A stretch of DNA of 64,000 bases, taken from NCBI RefSeq assembly GCF_900090195.1, contig NZ_LT607803.1, forward strand, positions 7,218,229 through 7,282,228, read 5' to 3'. The notes under the pieces were generated by a model that worked only from the letters and a program-made list of their open reading frames with translations, was not told the origin of the DNA and did not search any database. This DNA comes from Variovorax sp. HW608. Lineage in GTDB: Bacteria; Pseudomonadota; Gammaproteobacteria; Burkholderiales; Burkholderiaceae_C. The translations under genes were made by a program, and so were the position numbers. This document shows positions 27,100 through 39,417 of this stretch, in pieces. How positions within the stretch are numbered: the stretch's first letter is position 1; each line of letters opens with the position of its first letter.

Positions 27100-28659
27100 A
27101 TGCAAACGAACGAATCGCCTCCAAGTCCGCCGGGGTCAGTGTTCCGCGCCGCACAGTACGTGCGCATGTCGACGGAGCACCAGCAATACTCGACGGAGAA
27201 CCAGGCCGACAAAATCCGCGAGTACGCCGCCCGGCGCAACATCGAGATCGTCCGCACCTACGCCGACGAGGGCAAGAGCGGACTGCGCATCGATGGTCGA
27301 CAGGCGCTCCAGCAACTGATCGGCGACGTCCAGGCGGGCAAGGCCGACTTTCAGATCATCCTCGTCTACGACGTCAGCCGCTGGGGCCGGTTTCAGGACG
27401 CGGATGAGAGTGCCTACTACGAATACATCTGCCGCCGCGCCGGGATTCAGGTGGCCTACTGCGCCGAGCAGTTCGAAAACGACGGCTCGCCGGTCTCCAC
27501 CATCGTCAAGGGCGTCAAGCGCGCGATGGCAGGCGAATACAGCCGCGAGTTGTCGGCCAAGGTGTTCGCGGGGCAGTGCCGCCTGATCGAACTCGGCTTC
27601 CGCCAAGGCGGGCCAGCGGGCTACGGTCTGCGGCGCGTGTTGATCGACCAGTCCGGCTCCGTGAAGGGGCAGCTTTCTCGCGGCGAGCACAAGAGCCTGC
27701 AAACCGACCGCGTGATCCTGCAGCCCGGCCCGGACGAGGAAGTCGTCGTGGTCAACCAGATCTACCGCTGGTTCGTCGAGGACGGCCTGTTCGAGTCCGA
27801 GATCGCCGATCGGCTCAACGTGCGGGGCGTGCTCACCGATCTGGGCCGAGCGTGGACGCGCGCCACTGTGCGCGAGGTGCTCTCGAACGAGAAATATATC
27901 GGCAACAACGTCTACAACCGGCGCTCCTTCAAGCTCAAGAAGGTGCGAGTCGTGAACCAGCCGGAGATGTGGATCAAGAAGGAAGGAGCGTTCGAGGGGA
28001 TCGTGCCGCCCGACCTGTTCTACACGGCGCAAGGCATCCTGCGCGAGCGGATGCACCGCTTCAGCAACGAGGAACTGATCGAGAAGCTGCGCCGCTTGTT
28101 CCAGCAACACGGCTACCTCTCCGGCCTGATCATCGACGAGGCCGAGGGGATGCCCTCGGCGGCGGCCTACGCGCACCGCTTCGGCAGCCTGATCCGGGCC
28201 TACCAGACGGTCGGCTTCACGCCGGATCGGGACTACCAGTATCTGGAAGTCAACCAGTTCCTGCGCCGACTGCACCCGGAGATCGTCGGCCAGACGGAGC
28301 GGATGATCGCCGAGGTCGGCGGCGCGGTCGTGCGTGATCCGGCGACCGATCTGCTCACGGTCAACCGCGAGTTCACCGTCTCGCTGGTGCTGTCACGCTG
28401 CCAGTTGCTGGACAACGGCCGCCGTCGCTGGAAGGTGCGCTTCGACACCAGCCTCGCACCGGACATCACGGTCGCCGTCCGGCTCGACGACGGCAATCAG
28501 GCGCCGCTGGACTACTACCTGTTGCCGCGTCTGGACTTCGGCCAGCCGGGCATCCATCTGGCCGATCACAACGGCCTCGAGTTCGAGAGCTACCGCTTCG
28601 ACAGCCTGGACTACCTCTACGGCATGGCCGAGCGCAGCCGCATCCGGAGGGCCGCATGA
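27100..28659 (+). CDS. large serine recombinase
   Basis: 519 residues. The catalytic domain starts FRAAQYVRMSTEHQQYSTENQ, with Ser24 as the nucleophile, followed by AYADEGKSGL, then LVYDVSRWGRFQDADES, the typical resolvase-type core. The recombinase domain (WTRATVREVLSNEKYIGNNVYN) and a long C-terminal part follow. Large serine recombinases insert and excise mobile elements at att sites. The stop overlaps the ParB-like start (ATGA). It is most likely the mover of the whole island; no att sites are identified. Confidence 0.92.
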   Translation: MQTNESPPSPPGSVFRAAQYVRMSTEHQQYSTENQADKIREYAARRNIEIVRTYADEGKSGLRIDGRQALQQLIGDVQAGKADFQIILVYDVSRWGRFQDADESAYYEYICRRAGIQVAYCAEQFENDGSPVSTIVKGVKRAMAGEYSRELSAKVFAGQCRLIELGFRQGGPAGYGLRRVLIDQSGSVKGQLSRGEHKSLQTDRVILQPGPDEEVVVVNQIYRWFVEDGLFESEIADRLNVRGVLTDLGRAWTRATVREVLSNEKYIGNNVYNRRSFKLKKVRVVNQPEMWIKKEGAFEGIVPPDLFYTAQGILRERMHRFSNEELIEKLRRLFQQHGYLSGLIIDEAEGMPSAAAYAHRFGSLIRAYQTVGFTPDRDYQYLEVNQFLRRLHPEIVGQTERMIAEVGGAVVRDPATDLLTVNREFTVSLVLSRCQLLDNGRRRWKVRFDTSLAPDITVAVRLDDGNQAPLDYYLLPRLDFGQPGIHLADHNGLEFESYRFDSLDYLYGMAERSRIRRAA

Positions 28660-29555
28660 CCAAACAGCACCACGCCACCGACCTGCAAATGATCCCGGTC
28701 GACCAGATCGCCGTGCTCAACCCGCGCGACCGCAATGGCCGCGTGTTCGAGGAGATCGTCGGAAGCATCAAGAACCTCGGCCTGAAGAAGCCGGTCACGG
28801 TGACGCCACGCGACGATCTGGAGGACGGCAAACGCTACCTGCTGATCTGCGGCGAAGGCAGGCTCAAGGCGTTCAAGTCGCTCGGCGAGAAGGAGATTCC
28901 GGCGTTGGTCGTCACGGTCAACGACGAGGACGCCTTCATCATGAGTCTGACTGAGAACATTGCCCGCCGGAAATACAGTGCGCTGGAACTGCTGATGAGC
29001 ATCGAGCAGTTGAGCCAGCAGGGCTACGACAAACGCGTCATCGCCCAGAAGACTGGTCTGAGCCTCGACTACATCAAGGGCATCCTGCTCCTCTTCGAAA
29101 AAGGCGAGGAGCGTCTGCTGGCCGCCGTCGAGGCCGGAAGGGTTCCGCTCAGCGTCGCCATCACCATTGCGGGTGCAAGCGACGAAGAAGCGGTGCAGGC
29201 CGCGCTGCAGGATGCCTACGAAAGCGGCCAACTGCGCGGCGGGCAACTGATGCAGGCGCGGCGCGTGCTCCAGCGGCGCAGCACCTTGGGCAAAACGCTG
29301 GCCCACCGGCCCGCGCGCAAGGGAGCGTCCGTCACCACCTCCAGCCTGGTGCGCAACTACCAGCACGAGGTCGAGCGGCAGAAGCTGATGGTCAAAAAGG
29401 CCGAATTCGCACAGCAGCGTCTGCTGTTCGTGATCGAAGCGCTGCGCCAGTTGCTGGCCGACGAGCATTTCTCCAACCTGCTGCGCGCCGAAGGCCTGGA
29501 CACCTTGCCCAAGCAACTGGCCGAGCGCGTCTGGGCTGGAGGTCACGCGGCATGA
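28656..29555 (+). CDS. ParB-like DNA-binding protein
   Basis: 299 residues. The ParB N-terminal domain is clear: NPRD (22-25), ICGEGRLKAF in place of the GERRxRA box (66-73), TENIARR, and an HTH reading VIAQKTGLSLDYIKGILLL. ParB proteins of this kind often bind nucleotides, though whether this one does is not visible. Start overlaps the recombinase stop and the end overlaps the next gene start. Pairing with a second ParB protein is seen in mobility cassettes. Confidence 0.85.
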   Translation: MTKQHHATDLQMIPVDQIAVLNPRDRNGRVFEEIVGSIKNLGLKKPVTVTPRDDLEDGKRYLLICGEGRLKAFKSLGEKEIPALVVTVNDEDAFIMSLTENIARRKYSALELLMSIEQLSQQGYDKRVIAQKTGLSLDYIKGILLLFEKGEERLLAAVEAGRVPLSVAITIAGASDEEAVQAALQDAYESGQLRGGQLMQARRVLQRRSTLGKTLAHRPARKGASVTTSSLVRNYQHEVERQKLMVKKAEFAQQRLLFVIEALRQLLADEHFSNLLRAEGLDTLPKQLAERVWAGGHAA

Positions 29556-30436
29556 GCCGCCCGCCGCTTGGATTCATCCCAGAACCGATCACGCTTGCGC
29601 TGGATCGGATTTTGCCGTCGCGCAAACCACCGGAGGGCTTGCACACCTCGCGGAAGTTCAAGCAGATCATGGCCTCGATGGAAGCGGTCGGGCTGATCGA
29701 GCCCCTGAGCGTGGGCAAAGCCGACAAGACCACCGGCAACCATATCCTGCTCGACGGGCACATGCGCCTGCTGGCGCTGCGGCAGCTCGGCTACGTCGAT
29801 GCACCGTGCCTGATTGCCACCGACGACGAAAGCTACACCTACAACAACCGGCTCAACCGCATCTCCTCCATTCAGGAGCACCACATGCTCCGGCGCGCGG
29901 TCGAGCGCGGCGTCACGCCCGAGCGGCTGGCCAAGGCGCTCAACGTGGACACCAGCCTGATCCACAAGAAGGTGAGCCTGCTCGACGGTATCTGCCCGGA
30001 GGCGGTCGAGATGCTGAAGGATCAGCACTTCGCCGCCAACCTCGGCTCGGTGCTGCGCAAACTCAAACCCACCCGGCAGGTCGAGTGCGTGGAGTTGATG
30101 CTCACTGCCAACAACATGACGGTCGCCTACGCCACAGCCTTGCTTGCGGCCACGCCGCCGCACCTGCTGGTCGGCGAAACCAAGCCCCGGAAGGTGCGGG
30201 GCGTCACCGCCGAACAGATGGCGAAGATGGAGCGCGAAATGGGCAACATCCAAGGGCAACTGAAGCTGGTCGAGCAGTCCTACGGGCAGGACGTGCTGAT
30301 CCTCGTGCTGGCGCGCGGCTACCTCGGCAAGCTGATCGACAACAAGGCGGTGTTCCGCTACTTGTCGCAGCGCCAGCCCGATGTGTTGGCGCAGTTCGAG
30401 AACATCGTCCAGACCGTGGCGCTGGACGGGAAGTAG
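29552..30436 (+). CDS. RepB/ParB-like partition protein
   Basis: 294 residues. N-terminal ParB-like part with LLDGHMRLLALRQLGY, followed by an HTH-like VTPERLAKALNVDTSLIHKKVSLL, and a C-terminal domain of the plasmid RepB-C type (GQDVLILVLARGYLGKLIDN, then FRYLSQRQPDVLAQFENI). It lies immediately after the first ParB gene with an ATGA overlap. Together with the recombinase it may help maintain or move the island; this is inference. Confidence 0.8.
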   Translation: MSRPPLGFIPEPITLALDRILPSRKPPEGLHTSRKFKQIMASMEAVGLIEPLSVGKADKTTGNHILLDGHMRLLALRQLGYVDAPCLIATDDESYTYNNRLNRISSIQEHHMLRRAVERGVTPERLAKALNVDTSLIHKKVSLLDGICPEAVEMLKDQHFAANLGSVLRKLKPTRQVECVELMLTANNMTVAYATALLAATPPHLLVGETKPRKVRGVTAEQMAKMEREMGNIQGQLKLVEQSYGQDVLILVLARGYLGKLIDNKAVFRYLSQRQPDVLAQFENIVQTVALDGK

Positions 30437-30626
30437 TCCCCGGCGGTCGTCCCGGGCGCACCGGCCCGGGCTGCGGGGCCGTTCGTCCCGCCTATCGCGC
30501 CCGCCCGTTCGTGGCGAGCGATCACTGACTTTCAGAACATGGGGCAGCCGTACTGCGGCCTCACCCGTGCCACGTCCAATACATCATCATCATTTTGCGA
30601 TTGATATAGGCGTGTTTTGCGTCTAA

Positions 30627-30655
30627 TTGACATGCTGTTTTGATACGTGTATGCT
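30627..30655 (+). promoter_or_regulatory. sigma-70 promoter of the WYL regulator gene
   Basis: TTGACA at 30627-30632, 17 bases, then TATGCT at 30650-30655. This is a strong promoter about 33 bases upstream of the WYL ATG. The overlapping motif ATACGTGTAT and a pair of TTTTGCG direct repeats at about 30593 and 30614 are candidates for operator sites of a BrxR-like regulator. The rest of the 30437-30687 gap holds no gene. Confidence 0.7.
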
Positions 30656-30687
30656 CCGCCAAAACATAGGAAAACTCCCTCGCCTTT

Positions 30688-31584
30688 ATGTCCGCCGACC
30701 GACTCTCCGGAATGACCCAAGCGCAGCGCGACCGCCTCGCGTTCGTCGAGCTGCGCCTGCGCTTCATGGGCGAAATCCGCCGGCAGGATTTGGTCACGCG
30801 CTTCGACATCCAAGCGGCGGCGGCCACGCGGGACATTGCTCAGTACAAGGACCTGGCCCCGGGCAACACGGAGTACGACACCAAGGGCAAGGTCTACGTG
30901 CGGGCCGAGTGGTTCCGACCCCTGTTCGACTTCCCGGTCGAACGCGTCCTCACATGGCTGTCCCAAGGCTATGGCGATGGCGAACCGGCCCGATGGAAAG
31001 GCATCGTCGCCACCGAAGGCACCAGTCTGCCGGGCCGGGTCGATCTGGAGTTGCTCTCGACCTTGACGCGTGCCATCCACCGTGGCGCAGCCGTCAAGAT
31101 TTCCTACCGCGCCCTGTCCAGCGGCCTGACCACCCGAGAAATCGTGCCCTTCGCGTTGGCCGACAGCGGTCTGCGTTGGCACCTGCGGGCCTTCGACCGG
31201 CGCAGCGGCGAGTTCCGCGACTTCGTGCTGGGCCGCTTCGACGACGCCAGTGTCCTGCCGGGCGAGGTCGCCGATCACGAAACGCCCGCTCAGGATATCC
31301 AGTGGAACCGGATCACCGAGCTGGAGCTCGTGCCGCATCCGGCCAACGTGCAGCACCCGGACACCATCGAGGCCGAGTACGGCATGGAAGGCGGCGTGCT
31401 CAAGGTGCGCACGCGCGCGGCGATGGCAGGTTACCTGCTGCGCCGCTGGAACGTGGACTGCACCGACGACCACAACCTCAAGGGTGGCGAATACCACCTC
31501 TGGCTGCGCAACCGGCAGGCGCTCTACGGCGTCACCAACCTCGTCCTCGCGCCGGGTTACGGCGAGGGCAGCAAGGATTGGTGA
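30688..31584 (+). CDS. WYL-domain transcriptional regulator, BrxR/CapW-like
   Basis: 298 residues. The N-terminal winged helix reads DRLAFVELRLRFMGEIRRQDLVTRFDIQAAAATRDIAQYK, and the WYL part reads AAVKISYRALSSGLTTREIVPFALADSGLRWHLRAFD, with the W and H of the WYL core. A C-terminal WCX-like domain follows. BrxR and CapW regulators repress BREX and CBASS operons and sit at their head, as here. Its target is probably its own operon through the operator-like repeats upstream. Confidence 0.88.
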   Translation: MSADRLSGMTQAQRDRLAFVELRLRFMGEIRRQDLVTRFDIQAAAATRDIAQYKDLAPGNTEYDTKGKVYVRAEWFRPLFDFPVERVLTWLSQGYGDGEPARWKGIVATEGTSLPGRVDLELLSTLTRAIHRGAAVKISYRALSSGLTTREIVPFALADSGLRWHLRAFDRRSGEFRDFVLGRFDDASVLPGEVADHETPAQDIQWNRITELELVPHPANVQHPDTIEAEYGMEGGVLKVRTRAAMAGYLLRRWNVDCTDDHNLKGGEYHLWLRNRQALYGVTNLVLAPGYGEGSKDW

Positions 31585-31647
31585 TGAACATGGCCTTCTG
31601 CTTCAACCCCGCCCCCAAGCACTTTCGCCACCGAAAGGAGTTCCATC

Positions 31648-31854
31648 ATGGCTAAGCCTCCCTCCAACCACGGCAAGCAATGGACGCCTGCCGACGTTTC
31701 GCAGCTCAAACAGCTCGCCAAGCAGAACACGCCCACGCGCGTCATCGGCATCAAGATGGGCCGCACTGAAGACGCCGTGCGCAACAAGGCGAGCGAGAAC
31801 GACGTCTCCCTCAAGCCCACGAACCAGTCGCCCTACAACCGGCGCAAGCCCTGA
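31648..31854 (+). CDS. 68-residue SANT/HTH-like small protein
   Basis: 68 residues, including QWTPADVSQLKQLAKQNTPTRVIGIKMGRTEDAVRNKASE, a helix-turn-helix-like pattern seen in many short defence-island proteins. The ATG follows a GGAG-like site. It lies between the WYL regulator and the helicase on the same strand with small gaps. A DNA-binding or accessory role is plausible, but not proven. Confidence 0.75.
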   Translation: MAKPPSNHGKQWTPADVSQLKQLAKQNTPTRVIGIKMGRTEDAVRNKASENDVSLKPTNQSPYNRRKP

Positions 31855-31875
31855 GCGAAGACGAAGGGGCGCACC

Positions 31876-35441
<3,566 letters not shown>

Positions 35442-35442
<1 letters not shown>

Positions 35443-36500
35443 TGGTCGATCAGCACCACGACATCTTCGACTCGCTGACCCGCAACGCCTTCGACTTCTT
35501 GGAGCGCGGCATCGCAGAGTTCGACAAGAGCCCCAAATACTCGGTCATCCACTTCTGCGCGGCAGTCGAGATGCTGCTCAAGGCGCGGCTGATGAAAGAG
35601 CATTGGTCGCTGATCGTCTCCAAGCCCGATCAGGCCAATCTCGCCAAATTCATGGCCGGGGACTTCATCTCGGTCACACTGGAAGATGCCAGGGCGCGGA
35701 TTCGTGATGTTGCGGGCGAGGACATCGGCGACGACGCCTACAACAGCTTCCGCGCGCTGGCGAACCATCGCAACAAGATGGTTCACTTCTTCCACAACGG
35801 GCTGGACAGCGACGAAAAGGCCAAGGCGCAGATCGTCGCCGAGCACTGCCGCTCGTGGTTCCATCTGCACCGCCTGTTGAGCCGGTGGGACACCTACTTC
35901 CACGACTTCGGCAGCGAGATCGCCCACGCGGATCGCGCGATGAAGGGGCACCGGAAATACTTGGCCGCCAAGTTCAAGGCGCTCAAGGCCGAGCTGGACG
36001 CCGCCCGCAAGGCAGGCAGCGCGCCGAAAGCGTGCAGCGCCTGCGGCTTCAAGGCGGCCATCCCCGACGACCTTGACGACCAGATCGCGTCGTTGCGCTG
36101 TTTGGTGTGCGATCACACCGAAACGCAGGTCGAGCTCGACTGCCCGCACTGTGGTGAATCCACCGTCATTGCGAACGAGGGCTACGCGACGTGTGAGCAC
36201 TGCGGGGAAGCCATCGAGCCAGAGCACCTAGTGGATGCGCTGACGGATCACGATGCAGCACACATCGGCATCAAGGATGGTGACGATCGTTGGGAGCCTG
36301 CCAACTGCGGGAACTGCGACGGCTACCACACCGTCGTCAGGCGCGGCGATCACTACTTCTGCGCGAGCTGTTTCGATATCTCGGATGGCATCGAGCAGTG
36401 CCAGTGGTGCAACGAATACAACACCGGCGACATGGAACACAGTTACTCAGTCGGCTGCAGCCAGTGCGATGGCAAGGTCGGCTGGGAGAAAGACGACTAA
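35442..36500 (+). CDS. HEPN protein with eight CxxC zinc pairs
   Basis: 352 residues. Residues 1-190 are helical with RNKMVH at 110-115, fitting the Rx4-6H motif of HEPN RNases. A C-terminal half has eight CxxC pairs at 198, 220, 234, 251, 289, 307, 320 and 339, enough for four zinc ribbons. The start overlaps the helicase stop by TGATG. HEPN RNases are common abortive effectors; here it is placed inside the helicase-methyltransferase train. The zinc array may bind nucleic acid or partner proteins. RNase activity is inferred only from the motif. Confidence 0.75.
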
Positions 36501-39407
36501 ATGAACAACAACATCAAGACACCCAAGAAACTCATCGAAGTCGCCCTGCCTTTGGACGCGATTAACGCCGCTGCCGCGCGCGAGAAGTCCATTCGCCACG
36601 GCCACCCCAGCACGCTGCACCTGTGGTGGGCACGGCGTCCGCTGGCGGCAGCGCGGGCGGTCATCTTCGCGCAGATGGTCAACGACCCCGGCTACCAGCA
36701 AGGTGGTGGGTTTCGCTACGGCGTCAACAAGGAGAAGGCGCAGGCCGAGCGTGAGCGGCTGTTCAAGATTATCGAAGACCTGGTGCAGTGGGAGAACACC
36801 AACAACGAAGAGGTGTTGGAACGCGCCCGCGCCGAAATCCGCCGCTCGTGGCGTGAGGTTTGCGAACTGAACAGAGGCCACCCGCAGGCTGCCGAGCTAT
36901 TCAACCCCGACAAGCTTCCCGCCTTTCACGACCCCTTTGCGGGCGGCGGTGCGCTGCCGTTGGAGGCGCAGCGTCTAGGCCTGGAGAGTTACGCCTCCGA
37001 CCTCAATCCCGTGGCCGTCACTATCAATAAGGCCATGATCGAAATTCCGCCGCGCTTTGCTGGGTCCGCACCTGTGGGACCAGTGCCCACACGCGATAAG
37101 CAGACCAAGCTGCATGAGGACTGGAGCGGCGCACACGGCTTGGCAGAGGACGTGCGCCGATATGGCGCCTGGATACGCGAGCAGGCTGAGCAGCGAATCG
37201 GAAAGCTCTATCCAAAGATCACAGTCACCCCCGAGATGGCGACCGAGCGGCCAGACTTGTTGCCGTTGGTGGGTCAGTCGCTTACCGTCATCGCGTGGCT
37301 ATGGGCGCGCACAGTTAAGAGCCCAAACCCGGCCTTCAGCCATGTCGACGTGCCACTGGCTTCGACATTTGTTCTGTATCCGAAGGGTGACAAGCAGGCC
37401 TACATCCAACCGCAACTTGAGCCAGACGGGTACCGCTTCGTCGTGAAGCTCGGCCCCCCGGACGAGGCAGCAAAGAAGGGCACAAAGGCCAGCGGCAGTG
37501 GATCCTCGTTCACGTGCCTGATGTCTGAAAGCCCAATCAGCTTCGACCACATTCGAACTGAGGCGATGGCGAACCGGCTCGGCACAAAGTTGATGGCGGT
37601 TGTCGCGGAGACGAAGGTAGGCCGCGTGTATCTCTCGCCTACAAGCGAACACGAGTCAATCGCTTTGCAGGCACGGCCTGAGTGGCAACCGGAAACCCCC
37701 CTTCCTGAAAAGGCACTCGGATTTCGAATTCAGCTCTATGGCATGAAGAGCTACGCCGATCTCTTCACTAATCGGCAAAAGCTCATTCTTGGAACACTTG
37801 CCGACCTAGTGTCCGAAGCGATTGATCGCTGTAGGCAAGATGCAATCCGAGCCGGACTTAAAGATGATGGCATCACACTAGACGCAGCAGGCGTTGGCGC
37901 AACTGCTTACTCGCAAGCGGTTGGTGTGTATCTGGCGTTCTCCGTGAGCCGGATGGCCGACAGACATTCTTCGCTCTGTCGCTGGGATCCAAATCCGACT
38001 GGATATGCACCCAAGATCGCAAACACGTTCGGTCGCCATGCATTGCCGATGGTCTGGGACTTTGTTGAGGGGAATCCTTTTAGCCCATCATCCGGGAATT
38101 ACGAGGATGCAGTCGGATGGGTTGCGAAGGTCATTGATTTTTCGCTGAGTGCCCGAGCTTCCGGAACAGCGTCCCAAGAGAATGCCAATGGGCAAAGCCT
38201 GAGTAGTCGGAAGGTCATCTCCACAGACCCCCCTTATTACGACAACATCGGGTACGCCGACCTCTCAGACTTTTTCTACGTCTGGCTACGCCGGAGCCTG
38301 AGGCCGATCTACCCTTCGCTATACGCCACTTTAGCCGTGCCGAAAGCGGAGGAGCTTGTGGCCACTCCGTTCCGTCACGGCAGCAAAGAGAGGGCAGAAG
38401 CCTTCTTCCTGAACGGCATGACGGAGGCTATGCACTCCCTAGCCGAGCAGGCACATCCGGCGCTCCCTGTCACCATCTACTACGCCTTCAAACAGAGCGA
38501 GACCAAGGGTGAGGCTGGCACCTCTAGTACCGGGTGGGAGACCTTCCTGGAGGCAGTGATTAGGGCTGGCTTCGCGCTGACGGGTACGTGGCCCATGCGT
38601 ACCGAGCTGGGCAACCGCATGATCAGCTCTGGCACGAACGCGCTAGCCTCCAGCATCATCTTGGTCTGCCGTCAACGCACCAAGGACGCGACCACCGTCA
38701 GCCGCCGGGAGTTCATCCGGGAACTGAACGCCGCATTGCCTGAGGCATTGGACGAGATGACTCGGGGCGGCGTGAACTCACCCGTCGCACCGGTGGACCT
38801 GTCGCAGGCCATCATCGGCCCCGGCATGGCGATCTTCAGCCAGTACGCCGCGGTGCTGGAAGCCGATGGCACGCCCATGAACGTGCGCACCGCGCTGCAA
38901 CTGATCAATCGCTTCCTATCTGAGGACGACTTCGACCACGACACGCAGTTCTGTCTGCACTGGTTCGAGCAGCAGGGCTGGGCCACCGGCAAGTATGGCG
39001 ACGCCGACGTGCTGGCCCGCGCCAAGGGCACCAGCGTCGGCGGCCTGCAAGCCAGCGGTGTGGTGGATTCGAGCAAGGGCGATTTGCGCCTGCTCAAGTG
39101 GGCTGAGATGCCCCGCGACTGGGAGCCGGAGCGTGATGCGCGCCTGCCCGTGTGGGAGGCACTGCACCAGCTCATCCGAGCGTTGAATCAAGACGGCGAA
39201 TCCGCCGCAGGTAGCTTGCTGGCGCGCATGCCCGCTAAAGCCGAAACCATCCGCGCGCTCGCCTACCGACTCTACACCCTGTGCGAACGCAAGGGCTGGG
39301 CCGAGGAGGCGCGCGCCTACAACGAGCTGGTCACTGCCTGGAGCGCCATCGAACAGGCCGCAGGCGAAGCGGGCGTGCTCGGCTCGCAAGGACAACTGGA
39401 AATCTGA
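36501..39407 (+). CDS. DUF1156 DNA methyltransferase
   Basis: 968 residues. Methyltransferase motifs: [20 protein letters not shown] (SAM-binding, Asp at 144) and [19 protein letters not shown] (catalytic DPPY at 576). The N-terminal [44 protein letters not shown] block is the DUF1156 signature. These enzymes are N6-adenine or N4-cytosine methylases linked to defence genes. The middle of the gene (about 37030-38640) is clearly AT-richer than its ends, so that part may have been swapped. The gene starts directly after the HEPN gene. Confidence 0.92.
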   Translation: MNNNIKTPKKLIEVALPLDAINAAAAREKSIRHGHPSTLHLWWARRPLAAARAVIFAQMVNDPGYQQGGGFRYGVNKEKAQAERERLFKIIEDLVQWENTNNEEVLERARAEIRRSWREVCELNRGHPQAAELFNPDKLPAFHDPFAGGGALPLEAQRLGLESYASDLNPVAVTINKAMIEIPPRFAGSAPVGPVPTRDKQTKLHEDWSGAHGLAEDVRRYGAWIREQAEQRIGKLYPKITVTPEMATERPDLLPLVGQSLTVIAWLWARTVKSPNPAFSHVDVPLASTFVLYPKGDKQAYIQPQLEPDGYRFVVKLGPPDEAAKKGTKASGSGSSFTCLMSESPISFDHIRTEAMANRLGTKLMAVVAETKVGRVYLSPTSEHESIALQARPEWQPETPLPEKALGFRIQLYGMKSYADLFTNRQKLILGTLADLVSEAIDRCRQDAIRAGLKDDGITLDAAGVGATAYSQAVGVYLAFSVSRMADRHSSLCRWDPNPTGYAPKIANTFGRHALPMVWDFVEGNPFSPSSGNYEDAVGWVAKVIDFSLSARASGTASQENANGQSLSSRKVISTDPPYYDNIGYADLSDFFYVWLRRSLRPIYPSLYATLAVPKAEELVATPFRHGSKERAEAFFLNGMTEAMHSLAEQAHPALPVTIYYAFKQSETKGEAGTSSTGWETFLEAVIRAGFALTGTWPMRTELGNRMISSGTNALASSIILVCRQRTKDATTVSRREFIRELNAALPEALDEMTRGGVNSPVAPVDLSQAIIGPGMAIFSQYAAVLEADGTPMNVRTALQLINRFLSEDDFDHDTQFCLHWFEQQGWATGKYGDADVLARAKGTSVGGLQASGVVDSSKGDLRLLKWAEMPRDWEPERDARLPVWEALHQLIRALNQDGESAAGSLLARMPAKAETIRALAYRLYTLCERKGWAEEARAYNELVTAWSAIEQAAGEAGVLGSQGQLEI

Positions 39408-39417
39408 GGGGAAGAAC

